Part shown: in pieces, positions 7,575 to 16,150 of the stretch | Layout of the letters: every line of letters starts with the position of its first letter | How positions within the stretch are numbered: the first letter of the stretch is position 1 | Virus record (IMG/VR): IMGVR_UViG_3300048809_000030 | Span: 1 to 35,039 of that record | DNA from: a virus | Length of the DNA stretch: 35,039 bases | Reading direction: 5' to 3' (one strand) | Made by a program: the position numbers and the translations under genes | Notes under the pieces: generated by a model | What the model saw: only the letters and a program-made list of their open reading frames with translations | Database searches by the model: none | Told to the model about the DNA's origin: nothing

Positions 7575-8009
7575 ATGCGATTACATGAATTATTTGAGTC
7601 ACCATTTACGCAGCCAGGAATTTTACCTGTACTCAATGTTCCACAAACTGCGCCAGTAGTTGGTCAAAATTCAGCAAATGTTGCCGTTCAACCAGGAACC
7701 GTTGCTCCAATTACCAGTCAACCAGGAACTCCCACATCAAATGTAGCGTCAACACCAGGTACCCTTGCACAACCAAATACAACAGCAACTCCTCCCGATC
7801 CAGCAGCAATAGCACGCCAATATCCAATAAATTCAATACAAAAATTACCAATAGGACAAGGCAGTGTTGAACGACCAATGAGAGTTACCGCTGTTGCAGA
7901 CAATAATACAGCAATAAAAGGTCAAAAAGCTATTACATTCGATGATCCAAATAACCCAAATGCTCCACAACAAACATATCCCGCATCAGTATTACCACTA
8001 AGGAAGTAA
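7575..8009 (+). CDS. Small Pro/Thr-rich structural-region protein, unknown
   Basis: The 144-residue protein starts MRLHELFESPF, a short N-terminus of a kind I have seen on several environmental T4-like virion proteins. About 80 residues of disordered-looking Pro/Thr/Ala/Gln follow, with repeats of the PGT type (QPGTVAP, QPGTPTS, TPGTLAQ). The C-terminal 50 residues look more ordered (RPMRVTAVADNNTAIKGQKA, then FDDPNNPNAPQQTYPASVLP) and may be a small beta domain. There is no signal peptide or membrane segment. The hub-like protein also contains a PPGTVAP segment, which hints at a shared linker composition. It ends one base before gp25, whose AGGAAG ribosome-binding site overlaps its last codons. 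I do not recognise a function; a linker or accessory baseplate role is only a guess. Confidence 0.7.
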   Translation: MRLHELFESPFTQPGILPVLNVPQTAPVVGQNSANVAVQPGTVAPITSQPGTPTSNVASTPGTLAQPNTTATPPDPAAIARQYPINSIQKLPIGQGSVERPMRVTAVADNNTAIKGQKAITFDDPNNPNAPQQTYPASVLPLRK

Positions 8010-8010
8010 A

Positions 8011-8382
8011 ATGAGTAACTACCGAGGATTTAGCACCGTATCATCGTCCAGTCAAAAGAAATTTGTGCTGACTGATAACGATTTGATCAAGCAGGACTTG
8101 CTTAATGTACTAAAAGCAAGACGGGGTTCTCGTGTAATGCAACCAAATTATGGTTGTATCGTTTGGGAAAAGCTGTTTGAAACTATTTCTCCCTCTGATG
8201 TTCAGGATATTTCCAACAATATTACCACTATCATCAAAAATGATCCGCGAGTCAACTTGGTTAGTTTGGATGTGTCACCAATCCAATACAGTATCACGGT
8301 AACTTTGCTTTTGAGATATGTTGCAACCAACCAATTAGAGCAATTAGTCTTAACTTACAATGAAAATATGGATAATTTTTAA
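8011..8382 (+). CDS. 25: Baseplate wedge subunit gp25
   Basis: The 123-residue protein matches the gpW/gp25 family: LTDNDLIKQDLLNVLKARRG, then GSRVMQPNYGCIVWEKLFE, then NDPRVNLVSLDVSP and a final beta-rich part ending LVLTYNENMDNF. T4 gp25 (132 residues) has a lysozyme-like-named but non-enzymatic fold. It forms part of the wedge core with gp6 and gp53 and nucleates the sheath. Gene order gp25 then gp6 is the conserved one. AGGAAG lies four bases before the ATG. The gp6 late promoter box begins three bases after its stop. Confidence 0.95.
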   Translation: MSNYRGFSTVSSSSQKKFVLTDNDLIKQDLLNVLKARRGSRVMQPNYGCIVWEKLFETISPSDVQDISNNITTIIKNDPRVNLVSLDVSPIQYSITVTLLLRYVATNQLEQLVLTYNENMDNF

Positions 8383-8385
8383 CAC

Positions 8386-8392
8386 ATAAATA
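8386..8392 (+). promoter_or_regulatory. Late promoter box directly before gp6 (predicted leaderless mRNA)
   Basis: The sequence is ATAAATACTACTATG: a late box, five bases, then the start codon. With the T4 spacing the first transcribed base would be the A of the gp6 AUG (8398). No Shine-Dalgarno sequence is visible before this ATG. Confidence 0.65.
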
Positions 8393-8397
8393 CTACT

Positions 8398-11300
8398 ATG
8401 AGCACAACTGGAACACCATTACAAACGACGGGTAATTTCGGAATCCAAAATTGGCAAGCCGTATATGAAGCTTTCAATAATCCAGATTTAGCGTCGTATG
8501 ATTTTGAAACACTTCGTCAATCAATGCTGAATTACCTTCAGCAATACAATCCAGAAAATTTCAATGATTATACAAATAGCTCTGAATACGTAGCACTAGT
8601 TGATTTGATTGCGTTTATGGGTCAAGCCATGAGCTATAGATTTGATCTGAATGCTCGTGAAAGTTTTCTACCCACGGCAACAACTCGTAACGCCATCACT
8701 GCTCTAGCAAATTTAGTCAACTATACTCCATCTCGTAACCTATGTGCCAATGGTTATCTAAAACTTTTCACTATTAGTATCAATGATGATGTGTATGACA
8801 GTCTTGGTAACAATTTGAACAGCATTTCCATCAATTGGAATGATTCCACAAATCGTAATTGGTTGGATCAATGGAACACCATTATCAATGCTGTGTTGAC
8901 AAGTTCACAAACGGTTGGCAGTCCGGGTAATTCTCAACTCATCAATGGAATTGATTATTCCGAGTATGGTTTGGCATGTGCCGCTGGCCAAGCTCCTCCA
9001 TATCCTTTCACAGCCGCCATTGATAATACAACAATGAATTTTGAATCGGTGAATCCAACTAGTGTTGGTGAACCGTATATCTATGAAGTAGACCCTTACG
9101 ATTCTCAATCCACTTTCAATTTATTATTTGAAAATGATGGAATGGGATTCAATAGTCCAAACACTGGATATTTCTTTTACTTCAAACAAGGCACTCTTAC
9201 CTCACAAGCATTTTCATTGATCAACGCCCTTCCAAATACGATTGCCTATATGTCCACCACAGGCATAAACAATACAGATGTTTGGCTATATCAAATCAAT
9301 AGTAATGGAACGTTGACAGAATGGACTCAAGTTGAAGCCATTTATGGCGAGAATACAACCTTCAACAATTTGCCAGTATCCCAACAAACTATTTTTTCAG
9401 TCACAAGCGGTGTAAATGATTCAATTGCCTTAGTCTTTGGTGATGGTGTTTTTGGAGCAATCCCCGTTGGTAATTTTATTTGCTACACTCGCAGTTCAAA
9501 CGGATTGAACTATAGAATCAACCCAAATGAAATGAGCAATATTTCTTTGACTATTCCATACAACAGCAAAGAAAATAGAACTCAACTTTTCACTGCTCGT
9601 GCAACGCTACAATACACAATTGGAAACAGTGCAGCAACCGAATCTCTTGCCAATATCAAGTTGAAAGCCCCGCAAAGCTATTACTCACAGAATAGAATGG
9701 TAAACGGCCAAGATTACAATAGCTTTCCATTTACACAATATAGCAACATTCTTCAAATCAAGTCTATCAATCGCACAAGCAGTGGGGTAAGTCGATATCT
9801 TGATGTGGTTGATCCAACTGGCAAATATAGCAGCACAAATATCTTCTGTGATGATGGTTACATCTATTTGGATTCCAGTATCATCACCAATAATTATACC
9901 TATTCAAATTTGAACGCATTAGCCAATATTATTGAAACGCAAATTACAAATATTATTGCTGATAGTAGCACTTTAAGTTTCATCTACAACAATTATCCAC
10001 AATTTCAGCAATCAGCATTGACAACTCAATGGAATATGGTACTGACTGACAATACAAGTTCCAGTGGATGGTTTGGAAATATCGCAACTAGTAATAGTTT
10101 ACTGACTATCAACGATCCAAGTTTTGGAAGCGTTCTAACAAGTTTTGCGTCTATTCTTGTTCCGGGAACTCTGCTTACCTTTACAGCACCAAGTGGTTAT
10201 GTATTTGATCAGAACAACAATCTAGTTGTTGGCAATACTAGTTTGCCTGGATTGAATCAAAAAACAAATATCTATACAACCATCTCCGGCATTCCACTCA
10301 ACGCTGGCATTGGAAATAGCATTGGTATGAATGGCGTGAATGTTGATGGAAGCGGTGCGATCCAACTAAATCAAAAAGTTCCAACTGGAGCAATACTCTA
10401 TTCCATCTACCCATTCTACTCACCAGTATTGCCATCCACCATTCTTCAAAGTCTAATCAATTATGTTGCCGCTGGCAAAGCTGTTGCGCTCAACTATAAT
10501 CCAAATCTAATCGGAACAGGGATTTCAAATTGCTGGACTCTTATAACCAGCCCAACTTTTCCATTGAATTTCAATCCTGCCACTTATGGTAGTGCATTCG
10601 TTCCGCCAAGTAGCCCATCGGCCACTTCAACAAATAGTTGGCTATTAGCATTTGTTCCAACACTCACAAACGGTTTCTCTGTGTATCAGCAGAGCAATTC
10701 CTATTATTTTGGCAGTGAAAAGCAAACATCATTCTATTACGATTCAAATGCAAAGGTCTATGATCCTGTCAATGCCACAACTTTGAGCGATCAGATTACT
10801 ATTTTGAAAACTAATTCAGCACCCACAACAAATACTAATCTAGGATTGACCAATGATGTTCCTGTCGATATTTTTTCCACTGTAAATGAAATCAATGGAA
10901 CCATTGATAGCAGTCGTGTTGGAATTGAATATGCTGATCTAGGTTCCAGCGGAGTTCCATCCAATCCATCATTCTTTACGACAGTAGTTGGGATCAATCC
11001 TGCTGCAAATAACAATTATCTTTTCTTTGTGACTGATAACTCACAGAGTACAACCACACTAATTTCAGCCGAATCAAATGGCGTTGTATTAGTTGCTACG
11101 CTGAGTGTAATCAATAACAATCTATATAACTATGCAAATGGAACCATCATATTTTGCATTGCCAACCAATCATTCTATCAAATTAGTAGAATCGGGAACC
11201 TTGCATCCAAAACAACATTGAATAATCCCGGTGATACGCTTACCTATACTTATTTTGTTGGTCGTCAAGACTTGAAATTCCAATATCAACACAATGCGGC

Positions 11301-11886
11301 CGATTCTCGCAGAATTGATCCAAGTCCAGCCAATATTATTGATATCTATGTGCTTGAACAGAGTTATGCAACGGCATATCAACAATGGATCACGGATACA
11401 ACTGGTCAGATTTCTGAACCTACTCCACCAACAACTGCCACTCTAAGCAACGATTTTGCTGGTTTAAATAATTACAAAATGGTTGGTGATGAATTGATTT
11501 TCAATAGTGCCCAGTTTGTTCCATTGTTTGGTGTCAAGGCAGATTCCTTAGTACAGGCCACTTTTGTGGTTGTTTCAAACCCAAATACTTCAATTAGCTC
11601 TGGCGAGGTCGCAAGTCAAGTAATCACGGAAGTCAACAACTTTTTTGCCATCGGTAATTTCAATTTTGGTCAAACATTCTATTGGTCGCAGCTAAGTAAC
11701 TACATTTTAAGCCAAATTGGTGATATTATCAGTGCTGTCAATCTTGTCCCAACAGCAGGAAATCTATCATATGGAGCATTGGAGCAAATTGTATGTAATC
11801 CATATGAAATCTTTGTCTCTTGTGCAACAGTACAAAATGTATCGGTTGTAACTTCCTTGAATAATTTGAACCTACGAATCAGCTAA
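8398..11886 (+). CDS. 6: Baseplate wedge subunit gp6, unusually long
   Basis: The first 112 residues are typical gp6: YDFETLRQSMLNYLQQYNPE, SEYVALVDLIAFMGQAMSYR, FLPTATTRNAITALANLVNY. Around residue 345 comes the family's FGDGVFGAIPVGN motif, and the C-terminus (IGNFNFGQTFYWSQLSNYIL) also fits. The protein has 1162 residues against about 660 in T4; the extra length lies mainly in the middle, as beta-rich Ser/Asn/Thr-rich sequence, so I expect inserted surface domains. gp6 dimers form the iris ring that joins the wedges and drives baseplate opening. The start has no Shine-Dalgarno sequence but sits five bases after a late box, so it may be read from a leaderless mRNA. The next in-frame start would remove the conserved N-terminus, which supports this one. 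Confidence 0.92.
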   Translation: MSTTGTPLQTTGNFGIQNWQAVYEAFNNPDLASYDFETLRQSMLNYLQQYNPENFNDYTNSSEYVALVDLIAFMGQAMSYRFDLNARESFLPTATTRNAITALANLVNYTPSRNLCANGYLKLFTISINDDVYDSLGNNLNSISINWNDSTNRNWLDQWNTIINAVLTSSQTVGSPGNSQLINGIDYSEYGLACAAGQAPPYPFTAAIDNTTMNFESVNPTSVGEPYIYEVDPYDSQSTFNLLFENDGMGFNSPNTGYFFYFKQGTLTSQAFSLINALPNTIAYMSTTGINNTDVWLYQINSNGTLTEWTQVEAIYGENTTFNNLPVSQQTIFSVTSGVNDSIALVFGDGVFGAIPVGNFICYTRSSNGLNYRINPNEMSNISLTIPYNSKENRTQLFTARATLQYTIGNSAATESLANIKLKAPQSYYSQNRMVNGQDYNSFPFTQYSNILQIKSINRTSSGVSRYLDVVDPTGKYSSTNIFCDDGYIYLDSSIITNNYTYSNLNALANIIETQITNIIADSSTLSFIYNNYPQFQQSALTTQWNMVLTDNTSSSGWFGNIATSNSLLTINDPSFGSVLTSFASILVPGTLLTFTAPSGYVFDQNNNLVVGNTSLPGLNQKTNIYTTISGIPLNAGIGNSIGMNGVNVDGSGAIQLNQKVPTGAILYSIYPFYSPVLPSTILQSLINYVAAGKAVALNYNPNLIGTGISNCWTLITSPTFPLNFNPATYGSAFVPPSSPSATSTNSWLLAFVPTLTNGFSVYQQSNSYYFGSEKQTSFYYDSNAKVYDPVNATTLSDQITILKTNSAPTTNTNLGLTNDVPVDIFSTVNEINGTIDSSRVGIEYADLGSSGVPSNPSFFTTVVGINPAANNNYLFFVTDNSQSTTTLISAESNGVVLVATLSVINNNLYNYANGTIIFCIANQSFYQISRIGNLASKTTLNNPGDTLTYTYFVGRQDLKFQYQHNAADSRRIDPSPANIIDIYVLEQSYATAYQQWITDTTGQISEPTPPTTATLSNDFAGLNNYKMVGDELIFNSAQFVPLFGVKADSLVQATFVVVSNPNTSISSGEVASQVITEVNNFFAIGNFNFGQTFYWSQLSNYILSQIGDIISAVNLVPTAGNLSYGALEQIVCNPYEIFVSCATVQNVSVVTSLNNLNLRIS

Positions 11887-11905
11887 GCCTTCTCATACAA
11901 AATTG

Positions 11906-11912
11906 ATAAATA
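11906..11912 (+). promoter_or_regulatory. Late promoter box before the exported fibre cassette
   Basis: GATAAATATG lies in the 42-bp gap after gp6. The predicted start at 11918 is the first base of GAGGG, the ribosome-binding site, giving an 11-nt leader before the ATG at 11929. Confidence 0.65.
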
Positions 11913-11928
11913 TGATTGAGGGTTAACT

Positions 11929-12897
11929 ATGAAAAAAATTATTCTTTGCATTCTAGCCATTGCATCTGTGCTGATGCCAATATCGGCTCAGCAACCACAA
12001 ACTCAACTAGCTCCAATCTCCCCACTTAACGCAAAATATGTACAAGGAGTTGGTATTGGGTATTGGTCTACCGCTGGTAGTGGATTAAATTTGGCCCTTA
12101 CTGCTGGAACAGTAAATTGTGCTGCCACTATAACAACTTATGCTGGCGGAACCCTCGTTTTGACTGCCAGCGTACTAAACTACATTTATTTGAATACTGC
12201 TGCTTCTTGTGTTCCTGCTACAAAAACCACAGCATTTACAACAAACGATATTCCATTAGCGATAGTACTTGCTGGTTCATCTTCAATTAGTAATGGCAAT
12301 ATTACAGAAGCTCGTACTATGTTTTCCTATGGTGCGGCAACGGTTCTCACAGTTGGTGTAACACCTGTCAATAGTGGAACTCCCGGTGATATTCTCTATG
12401 ACAATAGCGGAGTAATAGGTAATTTGGGAACAACAGGAACCGGAGTTGTAGTACTGGCTGCTGATCCTGCTTTGACTGGAGTTCCAACTGCTCCAACAGC
12501 GGCGGCTGGTAATAATTCTGGACAAATCTCCACTACTCAATATGTTGATTCGGAGTTGGGAGTTATTCCAATCACATCATTTACCGCTGGTTCATCTTCA
12601 GTTCTTGGATCAGGGGGTGGTTATAGTGCGCCAGCGTGCAACGCAGGTTGGGTCTGTACAGTTCGTTCAGGTGATATCGTATTCACAACAGGAGGCGGCA
12701 GTTTAACCTTTGGTAATGTAGTTACTTTGAATTTCTCAACGCGAACTTCTCAAACAATCTGTGCATGGCAAGATTTTAATGGAACACTGCCATCAACGGG
12801 TCTTGAAGGTGTCGCACCTGGTAGCAGTGCAATTAGTTTTGGAACGGCTGGACTTAACACTGGAACATCTTATTCTCTATTCTACGAATGCGACTAA
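11929..12897 (+). CDS. Tail-fibre-like protein with N-terminal Sec signal peptide
   Basis: The 322-residue protein starts with a clear Sec signal (MKKIILCILAIASVLMPISA, cleavage expected before QQ). The mature part is low in charge and rich in Gly/Ser/Thr/Ala. A tail-fibre-type segment lies near residues 180-210 (TGVPTAPTAAAGNNSGQIST, then TQYVDS), as found in many phage fibres near repeat or trimerisation regions. A SGTPGDILYDNSGVIGNLGT block before it is also of fibre type. The C-terminal 100 residues contain four Cys and end YSLFYECD, perhaps a receptor-binding tip. A signal peptide on a fibre-like protein is odd, because virion proteins are normally assembled in the cytoplasm. Either the protein is exported and acts outside the cell, or the signal-like helix is used to anchor the fibre. 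It shares a late promoter and tight spacing with the next two genes. Confidence 0.75.
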   Translation: MKKIILCILAIASVLMPISAQQPQTQLAPISPLNAKYVQGVGIGYWSTAGSGLNLALTAGTVNCAATITTYAGGTLVLTASVLNYIYLNTAASCVPATKTTAFTTNDIPLAIVLAGSSSISNGNITEARTMFSYGAATVLTVGVTPVNSGTPGDILYDNSGVIGNLGTTGTGVVVLAADPALTGVPTAPTAAAGNNSGQISTTQYVDSELGVIPITSFTAGSSSVLGSGGGYSAPACNAGWVCTVRSGDIVFTTGGGSLTFGNVVTLNFSTRTSQTICAWQDFNGTLPSTGLEGVAPGSSAISFGTAGLNTGTSYSLFYECD

Positions 12898-12906
12898 AGG
12901 AGGGTT

Positions 12907-13176
12907 ATGAAACAATTATTGGATTTTTTATCAGAATGGTGGGAAGAAATTAAGAACAAAACTTGGTTCGTAACCTTTCGTGGTTTGTTCATTGGTGCGC
13001 TTTTTTCTCAAATACAACAAACATTTTCAAATGGTCATATGGTGTTCACAATAACTGGAGTTCAACATATGTTCGCTGTTGCTTTATTCACAGCCGCAGT
13101 CTCATTGTATCATCTATATTTGCCAACACCAGCTACTACTTCGGCAATTGCATCAGCAAAAGCCAATGCTAAATAA
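12907..13176 (+). CDS. Small membrane protein, holin-like candidate
   Basis: The 89-residue protein has a charged N-terminus (LSEWWEEIKNKT), one moderately hydrophobic segment (FRGLFIGALFSQIQ, about 24-37) and one strong one (MFAVALFTAAVSLYHLYL, about 56-73), then a polar Ala-rich tail. Two membrane segments and the size fit a class II holin, and holins often sit beside tail-fibre genes. No endolysin is seen in the window, so the call is tentative. It has one of the strongest ribosome-binding sites here (AAAGGAGGG, nine bases after the previous stop). An alternative +2 frame ORF in the same place is a shadow. Confidence 0.7.
   Translation: MKQLLDFLSEWWEEIKNKTWFVTFRGLFIGALFSQIQQTFSNGHMVFTITGVQHMFAVALFTAAVSLYHLYLPTPATTSAIASAKANAK
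13169..13175 (+). promoter_or_regulatory. Late promoter-like box (CTAAATA) before the SGNH fibre
   Basis: The box overlaps the end of the small membrane protein gene. A start six bases downstream (13181) falls on the first base of GAGGG and gives a 10-nt leader before the ATG at 13191. The geometry is the same as at 11906 and 34031. Confidence 0.4.
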
Positions 13177-13190
13177 ACAAGAGGGATACT

Positions 13191-16133
13191 ATGAAATTTA
13201 ACAAAGCATTGGCTGTTTTGGTTCTATTGATATCACCATTACTTGGATTTTCTCAACGCTCCACAAAAATTGATTTAGGAAGTCAGGTTCAAGGAACTTT
13301 ACCTAAATTGAATGGTGGAACTGGTGTGGGAACCACAAACAATGCGCTTATTAACGCTAGTATCGGCTCACAGCCTGTTACTCTTCTTGGAGTGGGCGCT
13401 CCATCTTTGCCTTGTTCAAGCACAGTAAATCTATATACCTATTATGTAACTCAAGATTTTCATTTATATCAATGCTCCAATAATAATGGTGGTGCAACTT
13501 ATCTATGGAATAACATTAGTATTGGTGGCGGTGGTGGGACTACAACAAATCCTCTCTCTTTCAATACCAGCGGAGGCGCAGCACCAGGCGCTTCATTTAA
13601 TGGTTCAGCAGCAGTAGCCATTGATTATCATACTGTTGGCGCTCCATCAGCTACAGGAACAGGTGCATCAGGAACTTGGCCAATCAGTATTTCCGGCGCT
13701 TCTGCGTCTGTTGGATCAACTGGTGGTAATGGAACATATTGGGGAGTATTGGGTGGTGTACAAGGATATTACACACCAACTCCTGCTAGTGGAGCCGCTG
13801 CAATATATCCACCAAATACTGGATATGTTATTTATGGCGATTCAAGAGTTGCTGTTACTGGATCGAGTTCAACAGGATTAATGACCTGTGGTTATAATGG
13901 TTTAGCGATCACAGCCAGCACGATCACAGGAAGCGTTGGAACTTTCACTGCTACCCAAGCGCAATCGGCAGGTGATTTTATTACACTCTATGGTTTTACT
14001 GGACTTGGAAGTGTATTGAATGGCGAGAAAGTTGTGATTCTTTCAACTGGTCTTTCAGGAATACAATTTGAAGCCAATGTAACTGGAATCTCTTCTGGAA
14101 CAACTGGGGCTGGACTATATGGTTGTACCCAACTTCCATCAACACTTTTAGCAAATAGTCCTTTACTTCCTAGTTCTAGCACAGTAAATCTTCAAGCTGT
14201 AGGAAACGCAGCGGTTTCTGATTTGATTTCAAACTATGCTGCCCTAGTTCATCCCCTAAGTCCTGCAATAACTGGAAAGCCCGGTATTCTTATCCTTCAA
14301 GGTGGAGTTGGTGATATTATCGAGGGCGGTGGTACTACTGGAACTGTTGAAACCAATTTACGAACTCTTTGGGCAATGGCACATACTGATGGTTTTACAG
14401 TTATGGCAGAAAGTTTAATTCCACACACAAGCACAATTTATAATGGAAATACAGACTCCGATATTCTGACTGTCAATACTTGGATGAGAGGTCAAGGTCC
14501 GACAGCGACTCCAGCGGGAGCAGGAGAATATTGGGATTCTTTTGCTGATGTAGCGCAAGATTTAGCCAATGATTCTGACACAAATTTATTTCTATCAAAT
14601 CAACATTTAACTGATCAAGGTAATGGTTATGTTTTTAACAATATATCATCAAACTTATTAGCTCAAGGAACAGCGGTTCAGAGTACATCTTTTTGTTATT
14701 ACACTCAAGGATGTCCTAATTTGAATGTTGCTAATATCTTTGCTCAAAGTCTTGCATCATTTGGAACCATATATGCTCAATATGGCGGCACTGGTGGCCC
14801 ACAAGTTGGAGTATCTGTAACTCAATATCCATGGATAGGTGGTCAGTACCAACCATTCACTTACGCAGCAAGTGGTAGCCTCACCCCATATCTTGATACA
14901 TTTTACACTTTCAATAACTCTCAAATTCAAGGCATTCATACAGGCAATTATCAATCATGTTGGAACAGTTATGTAGGTACAACGATTTACGGACTAATGT
15001 TTGAAACCGCACCAACATTTAGTTTTTCTCTTGATCAAACAGTAAACAATCAGATCAACTTAGGCAATTGCGGAACACTCTCAGACTTTTCCGGCGGAAT
15101 GAAATTGACTTTTATAGTTGGACCCGCCATTGCACCTAGTGGTTCGTGTACGGGGCATACAGGACAATATGAAATGACTAATGATGGGGCAATAACTTAT
15201 TGTCCGGCTTCTACCCATACTTGGACTTCATATGGTGGTAGTTTCACCGCTGCTGGCGATCTTTCAGGAAGTAGTTCAAGTCAAGAAGTTGTAGGATTAG
15301 AATCCGTTCCATTCTGTACTTCGTATTCACCAATAAACGGCGATTTTGTAGAATATACAACAGGTGGAACTCCAAGCCCTTGTTATGGACCTGCAACTGC
15401 GCCAAGTGGTTCTTTTAGTGCTGGTGGTGATCTTTCAGGAAGTAGTTCAAGTCAACAGGTTGTCGGAATCAATAGCGTTCCGCTTTGTACTGGGTTCACT
15501 CCCACAAATGGACAAAACTTACAATATACAACAGGACTGTCTCCAAACCCATGTTATACAGCCGTCACACCAAGTGGTGGCGGTGGTGCTTGGACTAATA
15601 TCAGTTCAGCAGTAACTTGGACTGGTTGTACATACGCAAGTGGTGTTTGTACAGTAACGGGTCCAGTTGGTAACCTCGACATCAGCGCGATCCCCGGAAC
15701 TTACAGCAACATCAAGATTGTGGCTGTAGCCAATACCTCTTCGAGTTATGGTCCTGGTCAAACCTTCAATATGATAGTAAACGCAGACAGCGGCAACAAC
15801 TACGACTCCTCTGTATGGGAGACAAACCCCGGTGGTACGGGTGCCGTCGCTCAGCAAGCCACAGGAGCAATAAATCTTACCGGTGTTGCTGGCTCATCGG
15901 TAGCAAACTCCTCAACTGCGCTGGAACTATTCTTCCCACAGTACGCTAACTCAACCTCCGGTTTCTGGAAGATTTGCCAAGGAACAGCAAGCGAAGAATA
16001 CTCAGGTGGAGTCAGCCTAGCAACCATCGCAGGTGCATGGCACAATACGGTACCCATAACTGAACTAACATTTCAAATGGCCGGAAACTACGAAACCAAT
16101 GGTTCAACATGGCAGATATTCGGACAAAACTAA
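13191..16133 (+). CDS. Large exported fibre-like protein with SGNH hydrolase domain
   Basis: The 980-residue protein begins with a Sec signal (KFNKALAVLVLLISPLLGFS, cut before QR) and a fibre-type LPKLNGGTGVGTTNNALINA (38-57). Residues 205-490 resemble an SGNH/GDSL esterase: block I YGDSR with Ser218 as nucleophile, block II AVGNA (Gly338), a degenerate block III LQGGVGDI (370-376, usual Asn replaced by Gly), and block V NQHLTDQGN with His472. A beta module (about 235-310) is inserted between blocks I and II. Such domains often remove acetyl groups from polysaccharides, so a role in loosening capsule or exopolysaccharide is likely. Two repeats of 57 residues follow (about 685-800), each with DLSGSSSSQ and two Cys, then a C-terminal beta domain (800-980) that looks like a fibre tip. 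The DNA of the tip is clearly richer in G+C than its surroundings, which suggests recombination. GAGGG before the ATG supports the start. Confidence 0.78.
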   Translation: MKFNKALAVLVLLISPLLGFSQRSTKIDLGSQVQGTLPKLNGGTGVGTTNNALINASIGSQPVTLLGVGAPSLPCSSTVNLYTYYVTQDFHLYQCSNNNGGATYLWNNISIGGGGGTTTNPLSFNTSGGAAPGASFNGSAAVAIDYHTVGAPSATGTGASGTWPISISGASASVGSTGGNGTYWGVLGGVQGYYTPTPASGAAAIYPPNTGYVIYGDSRVAVTGSSSTGLMTCGYNGLAITASTITGSVGTFTATQAQSAGDFITLYGFTGLGSVLNGEKVVILSTGLSGIQFEANVTGISSGTTGAGLYGCTQLPSTLLANSPLLPSSSTVNLQAVGNAAVSDLISNYAALVHPLSPAITGKPGILILQGGVGDIIEGGGTTGTVETNLRTLWAMAHTDGFTVMAESLIPHTSTIYNGNTDSDILTVNTWMRGQGPTATPAGAGEYWDSFADVAQDLANDSDTNLFLSNQHLTDQGNGYVFNNISSNLLAQGTAVQSTSFCYYTQGCPNLNVANIFAQSLASFGTIYAQYGGTGGPQVGVSVTQYPWIGGQYQPFTYAASGSLTPYLDTFYTFNNSQIQGIHTGNYQSCWNSYVGTTIYGLMFETAPTFSFSLDQTVNNQINLGNCGTLSDFSGGMKLTFIVGPAIAPSGSCTGHTGQYEMTNDGAITYCPASTHTWTSYGGSFTAAGDLSGSSSSQEVVGLESVPFCTSYSPINGDFVEYTTGGTPSPCYGPATAPSGSFSAGGDLSGSSSSQQVVGINSVPLCTGFTPTNGQNLQYTTGLSPNPCYTAVTPSGGGGAWTNISSAVTWTGCTYASGVCTVTGPVGNLDISAIPGTYSNIKIVAVANTSSSYGPGQTFNMIVNADSGNNYDSSVWETNPGGTGAVAQQATGAINLTGVAGSSVANSSTALELFFPQYANSTSGFWKICQGTASEEYSGGVSLATIAGAWHNTVPITELTFQMAGNYETNGSTWQIFGQN
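15258..15455 (+). repeat. Direct repeat inside the SGNH fibre gene
   Basis: A 27-bp sequence beginning GATCTTTCAGGAAG occurs identically at 15258-15284 and 15429-15455, a period of 171 bp. It is part of a diverged tandem protein repeat of 57 residues. Such repeats are common in fibre shafts and allow length change by recombination. Confidence 0.85.
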
Positions 16134-16150
16134 AGAAGGAGTAAATACCA

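Noticed and set aside
12963-13172. Alternative 69-residue ORF in another frame
   Set aside because: It is overlapped fully by the membrane-protein ORF, which has the strong AAAGGAGGG ribosome-binding site.
15590-16133. Fibre tip as the variable region of a diversity-generating retroelement
   Set aside because: No reverse transcriptase, no template repeat and no C-type-lectin-like motif are visible in the window.
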